Positions 49,209 to 58,911 of a stretch of DNA of 64,000 nucleotides are shown piece after piece. The translations under genes and the position numbers were made by a program. Under the pieces are notes generated by a model. It saw only the letters and a list, made by a program, of their open reading frames with translations, was not told the DNA's origin and did no database searches. Source of the stretch: Streptomyces pacificus (lineage in GTDB: Bacteria > Actinomycetota > Actinomycetes > Streptomycetales > Streptomycetaceae); NCBI RefSeq assembly GCF_011766325.1, contig NZ_BLLG01000008.1:1-64000 (forward strand), in the 5' to 3' direction. Every line of letters begins with the position of its first letter. Within the stretch, counting starts at the first letter, position 1.

Positions 49209-50339
49209 TCAGATGAGATAGGCGGGCGTTCCGACGGGCAGGGTGAAGCGGAACTCCGCACCGCCGCCCGGTCCCCGGCCGACGCTGATCGTCCCGCCGT
49301 GCGCCTCGACGATGCCCTTCACGATGTACAGGCCGAGGCCGGTGCCGCCGCGCTTGCTCCCCCGCCAGAAGCGGGTGAAGACACGGCTCATCGACTGCTC
49401 GGGGATACCGGGGCCTTCGTCGCTCACGGTGACGGCCGTTCCCTTCTCGTCGTTCACGCCGCACGCCGGCGCCACCTCGATGGTGACGGTTCCCCCGCCG
49501 TGGCGCACCGCGTTTTCGAGGAGGTTGCCCAGCACCTGGTCGATCTTGTCGGGATCCGCCCACAGGTCGGGCAGATGGTGGTGGACGCGGACGAAGAACC
49601 GGTCCGGGGACAGGCCCCCGGCCGTGTACGCCTGGACATGGCGGCCCACGGCCGCCGCGAGGTCCACGGGCTGGCGCCGCACCTCCAGCCTTCCGGAGTC
49701 GATGCGCGAGATGTCCAGGAGCTCGGCGATGAGCCGGGTCACGCGGTTGGCGTCGGCGTCGACGGTCTCCAGCATCAGCCGCTTCTGGTCGTCGGTGAAG
49801 CGCTCCCACTTGGCGAGGAGGGTGGCGGTGAAGCCCTTGACGGAGGTCAGCGGCGAGCGCAGCTCATGGGCGACGGTGGCGATCAGCTCGGCGTGGCTGC
49901 GCTCGGTGCGGCGGCGCGCTTCGGTGCCGCGGAGGCTGACGACGACGCGCCGCACGGGACCGGTGGGCGCCTGGCGCACATAGCGGACGGAGACCAGGAC
50001 CTCCCGGCCGCCGGGCAGCAGCAGATTGCGCTCGGGCTGGCCGACCCTGGTGGCGAGGCCTCCGTACGGGTCGGTGAGCGGCCACCAGCGGCGGCCCTTG
50101 AGGTCCTCCAGGGGCAGCGCGTGGTCCAGCGGGCGGCCGAGGGCGCGGTCCGCGGGGACGGCCGTGATGCGCGCGGCCGCGGCGTTGAAGCAGATGATCC
50201 GGCCGTGCTCGTCGGCGACGACGAGGCCGTCGGGGAGGTCGTCCGGGCCGATGCCGATGCCCACGCCCGTGCCCTCCTCGGCGCACGCCGACGCCGGGAG
50301 CGCGCCCGACGGCCCGGGCCCGCTCGTGCCGACAGTCAT
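49209..50339 (-). CDS. PAS-domain sensor histidine kinase
   Basis: A 376-residue soluble kinase without membrane helices. A PAS domain (LPDGLVVADEHGRIICFNAAAARITAV, residues about 35-130) senses the signal. The HisKA helix has the phosphorylated His-158 in VAHELRSPLTSVKGF. The ATPase domain shows the N box NLLENAVRHGGG, SDEGPGIPEQ and GGTGLGLYIVKGIVEAHGG. The start is ATG 50339. No response regulator gene lies beside it, so its partner is elsewhere. The next 396 bases upstream hold short repeats (GGTCACCGGT) and no gene. Confidence 0.92.
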   Translation of the reverse strand: MTVGTSGPGPSGALPASACAEEGTGVGIGIGPDDLPDGLVVADEHGRIICFNAAAARITAVPADRALGRPLDHALPLEDLKGRRWWPLTDPYGGLATRVGQPERNLLLPGGREVLVSVRYVRQAPTGPVRRVVVSLRGTEARRRTERSHAELIATVAHELRSPLTSVKGFTATLLAKWERFTDDQKRLMLETVDADANRVTRLIAELLDISRIDSGRLEVRRQPVDLAAAVGRHVQAYTAGGLSPDRFFVRVHHHLPDLWADPDKIDQVLGNLLENAVRHGGGTVTIEVAPACGVNDEKGTAVTVSDEGPGIPEQSMSRVFTRFWRGSKRGGTGLGLYIVKGIVEAHGGTISVGRGPGGGAEFRFTLPVGTPAYLI

Positions 50340-50735
50340 CCGCAGTACCCCACCTCTCGAACCGGTGCAGTGGGTCCCCGAGTCCGCCACCCTACTAGTC
50401 GGAGCTGACGGAGCGACACCCTGCGTCCCGGGCGACGGCCCCAGCCGGCGGTCCCGGGCAGGAGGACCCGGCAGGAGGACCCGGGCCGGCGGGGCGGCGC
50501 AGGCCCTGACCGCAGATACGGACCGCATGCCCCGGGCGCTCCCGTGCCCGCGGGGGTGCCCGTGCCGGGACGGGGCTCGCGGGCGGAGCCGGGGGCCGGG
50601 CGCGGTACCGCCGCGGACGGGGCGCTGACTGCGGCGGACGGCGGGTGTGCCGGCGGCGGACGGCCGGTGGTCACCGGTGGTCACCGGTGACGGCAGTGCG
50701 GGCGCCAGGCACCCCACGGCCGGGACGGACCGGCC

Positions 50736-51593
<858 letters not shown>

Positions 51594-51704
51594 GGGGGCT
51601 CTCACTTCCTTGCGCTGCCCGGCGGTGCGCGGTCGGCGCGGTACTCGCCGGGTGGTACGGGCTCGCGCGCGGATGCTCGCGCGGGGATCGGTCCGCAACA
51701 CACG

Positions 51705-51735
51705 CGGACCCGCAGACCGTGGGCCTGCGGGTCCG
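51705..51735 (-). terminator. Terminator after rplT
   Basis: CGGACCCGCAG at 51705-51715 pairs perfectly with CTGCGGGTCCG at 51725-51735. It lies about 50 bases after the rplT stop and is preceded by an 11-base repeat (GGTCCGGGCTT). Confidence 0.8.
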
Positions 51736-51782
51736 GGCGTGGTCCGGGCTTGGTCCGGGCTTGGTCCGGTGGGACGCGACCG

Positions 51783-52169
51783 TCAGGCCGCGGCCTTCGG
51801 GGCGTTGACGTCGCTCGGGAGCGCCTTCTGGGCGACCTCGACGAGCGCGGCGAACGCGTTGGCGTCGTTGACCGCGAGCTCGGCCAGGATCTTGCGGTCC
51901 ACCTCGACGTTGGCGGCCTTCAGACCCTGGATGAAGCGGTTGTAGGTGATGCCGTTCGCGCGGGCGGCGGCGTTGATGCGCTGGATCCACAGCTGCCGGA
52001 AGTCGCCCTTGCGCTTCTTGCGGTCGTTGTAGTTGTAGACGAGGGAGTGGGTGACCTGCTCCTTCGCCTTGCGGTACAGACGAGAGCGCTGACCGCGGTA
52101 GCCGCTGGCCTGCTCGAGGATCGCCCGGCGCTTCTTGTGGGCGTTGACTGCCCGCTTGACGCGTGCCAC
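51783..52169 (-). CDS. rplT: 50S ribosomal protein L20
   Basis: A 128-residue ribosomal protein needed early in 50S assembly. The sequence begins [39 protein letters not shown] and includes [24 protein letters not shown], both diagnostic for L20. ATG 52169. It is the third gene of infC-rpmI-rplT. In other bacteria L20 or IF3 can regulate this operon through its leader. Confidence 0.98.
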   Translation of the reverse strand: MARVKRAVNAHKKRRAILEQASGYRGQRSRLYRKAKEQVTHSLVYNYNDRKKRKGDFRQLWIQRINAAARANGITYNRFIQGLKAANVEVDRKILAELAVNDANAFAALVEVAQKALPSDVNAPKAAA

Positions 52170-52275
52170 TTGTTGACTCCTTGTAGCGGGGCCGTGGTTG
52201 TCCTCACACGGCCCGGAAACGAATTGGTCCCGGTTCTGCCCGGAAGCCCCCGCTCGTACGGAGGCGGGAGGTCAG

Positions 52276-52470
52276 TCAGATGCCGAGCATCTTCTTGATC
52301 TTGGCGGCGTCACCCGGGGCCATCTCGGCGTTGCCGGTGAGGCGACGCGTCAGCTTGGACGACTTGCGCTCGAGCAGGTGGCGCTTGCCGGCGCGCTCGC
52401 GGAGCACCTTGCCGGAGCCGGTGATCTTGAAGCGCTTCTTGGCACCGCTGTGCGTCTTGTTCTTCGGCAT
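52276..52470 (-). CDS. rpmI: 50S ribosomal protein L35
   Basis: A 64-residue basic ribosomal protein: [23 protein letters not shown] at the start and [14 protein letters not shown] later identify L35. ATG 52470. Middle gene of infC-rpmI-rplT, 104 bases after infC and 106 bases before rplT. Confidence 0.98.
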   Translation of the reverse strand: MPKNKTHSGAKKRFKITGSGKVLRERAGKRHLLERKSSKLTRRLTGNAEMAPGDAAKIKKMLGI

Positions 52471-52574
52471 CGCGCCGTTCTCTCCTCGTCAGTGGCGCTT
52501 TCGTCGCCGGTCGGTGGACCGGCGGCCGAAAGCGTCAGATGTATCGGTTCGTGTCCGGGACGGCCGTCCCGGAA

Positions 52575-53198
52575 TCAGGCCTCGGCGGGCTCTTCGGAAG
52601 CGGACCCGGCCTGGGCGGACCGGTCCCCCTGGCGCTCCGCCTTGCGGGCGGCCTGCGCCTCACGGGCCTCGGCCATCGCCTCGGTCTTCTTCTTGTGCGG
52701 ACCGAGAACCATGATCATGTTTCGGCCGTCCTGCTTCGGGTTCGACTCCACGAAACCGAGGTCCTGGACGTCCTCCGCCAGCCGCTGCAGCAGCCGGTAG
52801 CCCAGCTCCGGCCGCGACTGCTCACGGCCTCGGAACATGATCGTGATCTTGACCTTGTCGCCCTGCTTGAGGAACCGGACGACATGACCCTTCTTGGTGT
52901 CGTAGTCGTGCGGGTCGATCTTCGGCCGGAGCTTCATCTCCTTGATGACCGTGTGCGCCTGGTTCTTGCGCGCCTCACGGGCCTTCATGGCCGACTCGTA
53001 TTTGAACTTCCCGTAGTCCATGAGCTTGCAGACCGGCGGACGGGCGTTGGCCGCCACCTCGACGAGGTCGAGGTCGTACTCCTGCGCAAGCTCCAGGGCC
53101 TTGGCAAGCGGGACAATCCCGACCTGCTCGCCGCTGGGACCGACAAGTCGCACCTCGGGAACGCGAATCCGGTCGTTGATGCGGGGCTCGGCGCTGAT
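52575..53198 (-). CDS. infC: Translation initiation factor IF-3 (ATC start)
   Basis: IF-3 checks start codons on the 30S subunit. The protein (207 residues) shows [28 protein letters not shown] at the start, [28 protein letters not shown] and [24 protein letters not shown]. The conserved N-terminus reaches back to codon ATC at 53198, which follows GAGGAGG by four bases; the first GTG is 15 codons later and would cut conserved residues. The codon before it in frame is not a start. A rare start is the classical way infC limits its own synthesis. A structured leader with a terminator lies upstream. Confidence 0.95.
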   Translation of the reverse strand: MSAEPRINDRIRVPEVRLVGPSGEQVGIVPLAKALELAQEYDLDLVEVAANARPPVCKLMDYGKFKYESAMKAREARKNQAHTVIKEMKLRPKIDPHDYDTKKGHVVRFLKQGDKVKITIMFRGREQSRPELGYRLLQRLAEDVQDLGFVESNPKQDGRNMIMVLGPHKKKTEAMAEAREAQAARKAERQGDRSAQAGSASEEPAEA

Positions 53199-53278
53199 GG
53201 ATCCTCCTCGGTAGCACCACGCGACGGTCTGGCGGACAGCCGCGCAACGTCTGTTTCTGTACGGACCAACCGCGCCGG

Positions 53279-53314
53279 CGAAAGAAAAATGCCCCGACGG
53301 GTCACAGACGGGGC
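53279..53314 (-). terminator. Intrinsic terminator (attenuator) upstream of infC
   Basis: On the minus strand GCCCCG (53314-53309) and CGGGGC (53296-53291) form a stem followed by ATTTTTCTTTC, a real U tract that is rare in this genome. It lies 81 bases before the infC start, within the leader, so it would cut transcription before the operon. Confidence 0.8.
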
Positions 53315-53369
53315 TCCTCGCACTACCGGAGCACCGCCGCGTCGACCGCGGGGCGCGTTTCGGACGGCT

Positions 53370-53502
53370 CCATCGTCCGTACGGAACGATGGGCGCCGCC
53401 TGACCGGTGACCCGCCGCCCGTGAGAGCGGCCAGGTGGGAGATCGGAGCCTCCACTTGTGGGCCGGACACATCCGTGTCCGGCCGGTCGTCACACAAGGT
53501 TA
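53370..53502 (-). promoter_or_regulatory. infC leader: promoter and two hairpins
   Basis: TAACCT (minus strand, 53502-53497) may be the -10 element. Just downstream GGCCGGACAC (53461-53470) pairs with GTGTCCGGCC (53475-53484). A second hairpin joins CCATCGT (53370-53376) with ACGATGG (53386-53392) around CCGTACGG. These precede the terminator and could be part of an on/off switch. Confidence 0.55.
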
Positions 53503-53751
53503 GCAGCTACGGCCCGCAGGGGCGAACCGCGGTGCGGGCGGGCTGCCCGGTGGGTACCCGGCTCGGCCGGACGGGACGGACGGAATGCCCCGCTCGCCCG
53601 GGCCGGACGGGCTCATCAGGACGCCCGGCCGCTCGGGCCGGGCGGAGGGGCGGCGCGCTCAGCCGCGGCGGCGTGCGCGGCTCCGGCAGGCTACGCGGCG
53701 GGCCGGCCCCCGGGCAGAGCGAGCGGGCCGGCCCGCACCGCACCGCACCGG

Positions 53752-54132
53752 TCAGCCGTAGACCGGCCCGGTGTACTTCTCTCCCGGGCCCCGGCCCGGC
53801 TCGTCGGGTACGACGGAGGCCTCGCGGAAGGCCAACTGGAGGGACTTCAGGCCGTCCCGCAGCGGTGCCGCGTGGAAGGAGCTGATCTCGGTGGCACCCG
53901 CGTCCAGCAGCCCGGCGAGCGCGTGGACCAGCTTCCGGGCCTCGTCGAGGTCCTTGTGCTCGTCGCCCTCCTCGGTGAGTCCCAGCTTCACCGCGGCGGC
54001 GCTCATGAGATTCACCGCGACCGTGACGATCACCTCGACGGCGGGGACCTCCGCGATGTCGCGGGCCATGGCGGCGAAGTCGGGAGCCTGTTCGCCCGCG
54101 GGCTGCTCGGGGGTAGGGGTCGCGTCACTCAT
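53752..54132 (-). CDS. DUF1844 protein
   Basis: A 126-residue cytoplasmic protein starting at ATG 54132 (MSDATPTPEQPAGEQAP). The core FAAMARDIAEVPAVEVIVTVAVNLMSAAAVKLGL and DLDEARKLVHALAGLLDAGATEISSFHAAPLRDGLKSLQ is the DUF1844 family, common next to infC in actinobacteria. The function is unknown. The 250 bases towards infC contain only the infC promoter and GC-rich sequence. Confidence 0.9.
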   Translation of the reverse strand: MSDATPTPEQPAGEQAPDFAAMARDIAEVPAVEVIVTVAVNLMSAAAVKLGLTEEGDEHKDLDEARKLVHALAGLLDAGATEISSFHAAPLRDGLKSLQLAFREASVVPDEPGRGPGEKYTGPVYG

Positions 54133-54284
54133 GGGGCACACGATATGCGGTGCCCCCGACCCGGTACGCAGGGGGTTCCACCGCACTCCCGCCACGGGGG
54201 CGTCACCCCGGGCCCGTCCCCACCGCCCCCACCGCCCCCGTCCTCGTCCCCTTCCCCCTTCCCGCCCCTCAGCCCCTCAGCCCC

Positions 54285-55019
54285 TCAGCGTTCCCGTACA
54301 TAGAGGGGTTCTCCGGGCGGCAGCGCCGACGCGGGCAGCAGGGCGAGGTCCAGTCCGCGCACCAGCCGGGCCCTGAGTGTCTCGTCCGCCGCGAGGGCGC
54401 CGGCCACGCGCTGGGCGGCCCCGGCCGGGGAGGCGTCCGCGTCGAGCACGAGGGCCAGCGTGCCGTCGGCGGCACCGGGGCCGAGGTGGGCGCGGAGCAC
54501 GGCCGGTTCGGCGGCCACCACCGCCCGTACCGCCCCGGTGACGGAAGGGTCGGCCAGCGGATCGGTGCTGGTGCGCCCCTCGGCCAGGGCCAGCAGAGCG
54601 GCGCCGGTCAGCTCGTACGGCACCGGGCCTGCGAGGTCCAGGACCACCGTGTCGGCCTTCTCGTGGGCGGCTGCCTGGAGGGCCTGGTGCAGAGGGACGG
54701 CGACGGGCCGGGCCTGCGGATCCCACAGGGCGAGCGACGCGGTCGAGGTGAACGCGGGCAGCGCGCGGCGGCTGCCCGCCGTCAGGGTGGGTACCGCCAT
54801 ATCGCTGGTCTTCTCGCGGCGCAGCCCCTTCTCGTCCTCCTCGACCTCGCCGAGCACGGCGACCACGGGCACCAGGAGCCGGGCACCCCTGAGCGCCTCC
54901 AGCACGGGCCGCTCCGCGCTCCGGTCCTGTGCCCAGGCGGCGAGTGCCGCAGCCAGGGCCGGGTCGGCGGTCCCGTCGTCGTCGGAGTAGCCGGGGTCGG
55001 GAATGTTCTTGAGCGCCAC
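54285..55019 (-). CDS. SseB-family protein
   Basis: A 244-residue protein starting at GTG 55019 (ALKNIPDPGYSDDDGTADPAL). LLVPVVAVLGE, DMAVPTLTAGSRRALPAFTSTASLALWDP and TVVLDLAGPVPYEL match the SseB N-terminal domain found in many actinobacteria near infC. Its role is not established. A run of three CCCCTCAG octamers overlaps its stop. An octamer array (GCGCGGGG) lies just upstream. Confidence 0.87.
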   Translation of the reverse strand: MALKNIPDPGYSDDDGTADPALAAALAAWAQDRSAERPVLEALRGARLLVPVVAVLGEVEEDEKGLRREKTSDMAVPTLTAGSRRALPAFTSTASLALWDPQARPVAVPLHQALQAAAHEKADTVVLDLAGPVPYELTGAALLALAEGRTSTDPLADPSVTGAVRAVVAAEPAVLRAHLGPGAADGTLALVLDADASPAGAAQRVAGALAADETLRARLVRGLDLALLPASALPPGEPLYVRER

Positions 55020-55087
55020 GCGACGAGCCTAGTTCGTCGGCTGCGGTGCCCGGAGGCGGGGGCATGGGGGGCGCGGACACGCAGAGT

Positions 55088-55135
55088 GCGCGGGGGCGCG
55101 GGGGCGCGGGGGCGCGGAGGCGCGGAGGCGCGGAC
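55088..55135. repeat. Octamer tandem array
   Basis: Six units of GCGCGGGG or GCGCGGAG run from 55088 to 55135 between SseB and the mycosin gene. Confidence 0.9.
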
Positions 55136-55324
55136 AGGCGCGGAACGGATCCGGGGGGGTACGGGCCCGGGTGGGACGAGGGCCGGGCCACGGGCCTGGG
55201 CCGGACCGGTGCGCCCCGACCGAGCCGCACCCGCCCCCCGCTACGAGGCCGACTCCGGCGCTCCGGGGCGGGACTACCGGGCCGTGTCCGTCCGGCGTCG
55301 CCCGGCATGCCCCGCGGTGCGCGG

Positions 55325-56563
55325 TCATGTCCGGCGGCCTCCGCGCCACAGCACGATCGCCGCCGCCAGCAGCAGCGCTCCGAGGCCGCCGGAGACCGGG
55401 CCGAGCCAGCCGCCGCGCGACCGCGCCGAGGGGTCGTCCGGGCCGGTGCCGAAGTACTGCCCGCGGTGGCCCTGACCGGGCGCGGCCTTCGCGTCGGTGT
55501 CGCCCGGGACCGGCCCCCCGCCCTGCTGGATCGCGGCGACGGGGTCGACGATGCCGTACCCCCTGGCGTCGTCGCGTCCGCTCTTCGGGCCGTCGCGGGC
55601 GGTGGCGGCGAGGAGCCGCTTGATCTGGGCGGGGGTGAGCCGGGGGTGGGCCGCCCGGACGAGCGCGACGGCACCGGAGACGAAGGCGGACGCCGCACTG
55701 GTGCCCCACCCCTCGTAGTACCTGCCGTCGGGGTCGGCGATGACGACGTCGACGCCCGGGGCGCTGACGGTGGCGTACCAGCGCCGGGTGGAGAAGGAGG
55801 CATGGGTGCCGTAGCGGTCGACGGCCGTGACGGCGATCACACCGGGATAGGCCGCCGGGTAGGAGATGTGGTCGCCCTTCTCGCCCCCGTTGCCCGCCGA
55901 TGCGACGACGACCGCGCCCTTGTCGAGGGCGTACTGGACGGCAGCGTCCTCACCCGCGTCAGGATGAGCGGACTCGCTGTCGTCGCCGAGGGAGAGGTTG
56001 ATGACGTCGGCGCCGTTGTCCGCGGCCCAGCGGATGCCCTGGGCGAGCGCGGTGCCGCGCGTCTTGCGGGCCCTGGTGCGGGCGGGGTCGGCGCCTTCGA
56101 GGATCACCCGCACGGGGAGGATCTTCGCCTCGGGTGCGATGCCGAGCACTCCCTCGTCACGGTCGGTGCCATGGCCGTGCCCCGCGATGATCCCGGCCAT
56201 CGCGGTGCCGTGGCGGGCCCAGGCGCGGTCGCCCCGCTCCGCCCCGAACCCGACGAGGTCCTTGGTGGGAAGGACGCTGCCCGCCAGATCCGGATGGCTG
56301 TCGTCGACGCCGGTGTCGAGCACGGCGACGGTGATGCCCGCGCCCTTGGTCGTGCGCCACGCTTCCTCGGTGTGCAGGGTGTCCAGGGCCCACTGCCGGG
56401 CCCGGATTCCGTCGGCCTGTGCGGGTGCGGTGGAGACGAGCGAGAAGGCGACGGCCGCCGCGACGGCTCCCAGGAACCGCCTGGGCCACCCAACGGTGTT
56501 GAGGCGTACGGCTCCCGGGAGCCGCCGTGACCCGGCGCCGATGCCGAGGCGGGCGGCCGTCAT
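55325..56563 (-). CDS. Mycosin-like S8 serine protease, membrane-anchored
   Basis: A 412-residue subtilisin-family protease. After a signal segment (FLGAVAAAVAFSLVSTAPAQA, about 30-50) the triad is Asp-83 (VLDTGVDDSHPDL), His-118 (WARHGTAMAGIIAG) and Ser-289 (YEGWGTSAASAFVSG). A C-terminal membrane helix (388-406, GGLGALLLAAAIVLWRGG) anchors it with the catalytic part outside. This is the plan of mycosins, proteases of type VII secretion systems. ATG 56563 overlaps the stop of the Pro-rich gene. No EccC, EccB or WXG100 gene is in the window. Confidence 0.9.
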   Translation of the reverse strand: MTAARLGIGAGSRRLPGAVRLNTVGWPRRFLGAVAAAVAFSLVSTAPAQADGIRARQWALDTLHTEEAWRTTKGAGITVAVLDTGVDDSHPDLAGSVLPTKDLVGFGAERGDRAWARHGTAMAGIIAGHGHGTDRDEGVLGIAPEAKILPVRVILEGADPARTRARKTRGTALAQGIRWAADNGADVINLSLGDDSESAHPDAGEDAAVQYALDKGAVVVASAGNGGEKGDHISYPAAYPGVIAVTAVDRYGTHASFSTRRWYATVSAPGVDVVIADPDGRYYEGWGTSAASAFVSGAVALVRAAHPRLTPAQIKRLLAATARDGPKSGRDDARGYGIVDPVAAIQQGGGPVPGDTDAKAAPGQGHRGQYFGTGPDDPSARSRGGWLGPVSGGLGALLLAAAIVLWRGGRRT

Positions 56564-58728
56564 TCGGGGCGCTCCGGTGAGGTGGCGGACTCGCGCAGGG
56601 CGCCTTCGACGCGGTCCGCGATTCCCCTGGCCTCGTGGCCCAGGCCGGCCTGGGCGGCGGCGGAGGTCTCGCCGGGCACCGTCGCCTCGGCGGCCGGCAC
56701 GGGTTCGGCCACGGGGCGGCCGTCCGCGAACCCGGACACGGCGAAGACCACGACGGGCGCGTCGGTGAGCACACGGACGGTCCAGCTGGCCCGCTGGCGG
56801 TCCCCGAAGCCCGCTGCGACGGTGCCGGGCACCGGGTAGGTGCGGGGCATCAGGTCGGCCCGCTCGTCGAGGTCCTCCTGGGAGAACCTTCGGGACAGGT
56901 CCACCATGGCGCTCCGGTCGGCCTCGGTGACCACCATGCCGACGGTCGTGACACCGGAGGCGGTGGCGTCGGTGTAGGTGGCGCGGAGGACCCGCAGGCA
57001 GCCGACCGGCCGGAGCGCCTTCAGCAGCAGCGGGTCGAAGGCGCCGGCGCAGGGGCCGTCGGGCGCGACCGCCACTCGGGTCCACACCCGGTCCGCGCCA
57101 CCGGGCCCCGCTCCCTCGCCCTTGATCGTGCGGGGGAAGAGCGTGTCGACGGGAACGCTGTGCCACAGGGCGCGTACGTCGGCGTAGCGGGACGGAGAGG
57201 CGGGTGACGCGGCCGGATCGTCCACGAGCCAGCTCCCGGCGACCGCTCCACCGATCAGCCCGAGTCCGAGGACGACGCAGACGAGGGCGGCCACGGCTCT
57301 CGCGGGGCGACGCTCCCGGACGCGGCGGAGCCGCGCGGAGGGCTCGGCGAGGGTCTCGGCGAAAGCCCCGGCGGGGGCGCCGGGAAGAGCCGCGCCGGGG
57401 TGGGGGCTGAGAGGGAAGCCGGGGGGATGGGAGCCGGGGGGCGCATCGTGCGTCATCCAGGGCCAGGGGCTGCCGGGGCTGCCGGGGCTGCCGGGGCTGC
57501 CCAAGGTTCCCGGGGTTGCCGGGGTTCCCGTGAGTCCTGCGGCAAGACCGCCCCCCGGAGTCCGCGGAGGGGGTGGCGGAGCGGCGGAGGCGGGTGCACC
57601 GGGTATGGGGGGTGGGGGTGCCGTGCGGGGAGCACCGGGTGCGGTCGCCGCCGATGGGGCCGCGGGCACCGGGGACGCCGCAGGTCCCGCGGCTGCGGCG
57701 GGCACGGCGCCGACACGCGGAGGCAGGAGGGGGCGCGGGGGTATCTCCTCCGGGACGCGGGGTGCGGGCGCACCGGCGGTGCTCCCGTAACCCGGAGGTT
57801 GCGGTACGGGCCGCCCCTGAGCGGATGGCGCATACGCACCGGGAAGGCCCGGCTCCGCGGCCACGCCGGGACGGACGCCCGAGGCGCCCGAGGGCGAGGG
57901 CGCAGAACCGGCGGAACGGCCGGGACCCGAAGGGCTGACGGGAGCGGAAGGGCCCGGACTCGCCGAGGCGCCCGGCCCCGAAGGGGCGCCCGGAACCCGT
58001 TGGGGGCCCGAGACGGTGCGCTGCCCGGAGGAGCACTGCGCACCGGAGGAAGGGCGCACGGCGGAGGAAGGGTGCGTGCCGGTGGAAGGGGGCACGGCGG
58101 AGGAAGGGGGCGGCGCCGGTGCCGGGGGCGGACCGGGGCGCCCGGCCGGTCCGCCCGGCCGCGCTCCCCAGGGCCCGGGGGCCTCCGTACGCCGGCCGGC
58201 GCCCGCCGGAGCCGAGGGGCGGGACGGCCCTCCCTTCGCACCGCCCGGTCGCGCACCGCCGGGCGGGGGAGCGATCGGGCTGCTCACCGCTGCCCGAGGG
58301 GCCGGCGACCGCGGCGGGAGGGCGGCTTCCGGGCCGGGGGCCGCGGCCGTCGCGCCGGCTCCCGAGCCGGACGGGCCGTTCCGGGCACCCGCGGGTCCGC
58401 CGCGGGAACCGACCGACTCACCACGGGGGCGGACGGCCTCCCCCGAGGCGCTGACCGGTTCGCTCGCGGCGCGGGGCGCGGGCACCGGGACCGTCTGGCC
58501 CGGGGGGCTGTCCGGGCGTGGCTCCGTTCGGGGGGCTGAGCGGGCGCCGGGGTACGCGGCGCGAGGGCGGGGCACCGGAGGGGCGGAGATGCGGGGGTCC
58601 GGGGTGGAGTCGGTGATCGGGCGGAGACGGGTCGTCGTCTCGGCGGAGGTGGGCGCGTGGGCCGGCGGAGCCGGCGGGCCCTGGGGCGGGCGGGGCGGGA
58701 CGCGTGGGCGCTGCGCCTCGGTGCTCAT
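56560..58728 (-). CDS. Pro-rich single-pass membrane protein, partner of mycosin
   Basis: A 722-residue protein. Residues 1 to about 470 are a Pro/Ala/Gly-rich, apparently disordered cytoplasmic part with short repeats (SPGSPGSPGSPG). A membrane helix follows (AVAALVCVVLGLGLIGGAVAGSWLV, about 480-505), then an extracytoplasmic domain of some 200 residues with Cys pair residues (GPCAGAF, VGCLRVL). The family of that domain is not recognised. It overlaps the protease gene by ATGA, so the two are probably made in equal amounts and may form a complex. The start is ATG 58728. Confidence 0.85.
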   Translation of the reverse strand: MSTEAQRPRVPPRPPQGPPAPPAHAPTSAETTTRLRPITDSTPDPRISAPPVPRPRAAYPGARSAPRTEPRPDSPPGQTVPVPAPRAASEPVSASGEAVRPRGESVGSRGGPAGARNGPSGSGAGATAAAPGPEAALPPRSPAPRAAVSSPIAPPPGGARPGGAKGGPSRPSAPAGAGRRTEAPGPWGARPGGPAGRPGPPPAPAPPPSSAVPPSTGTHPSSAVRPSSGAQCSSGQRTVSGPQRVPGAPSGPGASASPGPSAPVSPSGPGRSAGSAPSPSGASGVRPGVAAEPGLPGAYAPSAQGRPVPQPPGYGSTAGAPAPRVPEEIPPRPLLPPRVGAVPAAAAGPAASPVPAAPSAATAPGAPRTAPPPPIPGAPASAAPPPPPRTPGGGLAAGLTGTPATPGTLGSPGSPGSPGSPWPWMTHDAPPGSHPPGFPLSPHPGAALPGAPAGAFAETLAEPSARLRRVRERRPARAVAALVCVVLGLGLIGGAVAGSWLVDDPAASPASPSRYADVRALWHSVPVDTLFPRTIKGEGAGPGGADRVWTRVAVAPDGPCAGAFDPLLLKALRPVGCLRVLRATYTDATASGVTTVGMVVTEADRSAMVDLSRRFSQEDLDERADLMPRTYPVPGTVAAGFGDRQRASWTVRVLTDAPVVVFAVSGFADGRPVAEPVPAAEATVPGETSAAAQAGLGHEARGIADRVEGALRESATSPERPE

Positions 58729-58911
58729 CCGCCCCCCGTTTCCTGGTCCTTCTACCCTCGCCGGATCGCCTTTCGGGGCAGGCCCGTTCGTCGTCGCGGC
58801 CCCTCACTCTACGGGTTGGAGAGCGCCGGGAGGGAGCGGGTTCGGCGTCCCGGGGGATCTGCGCAGAAGGTCCTACTACCCTCCGCCTGACCGGTCTGGC
58901 AGGCTCTGCGC

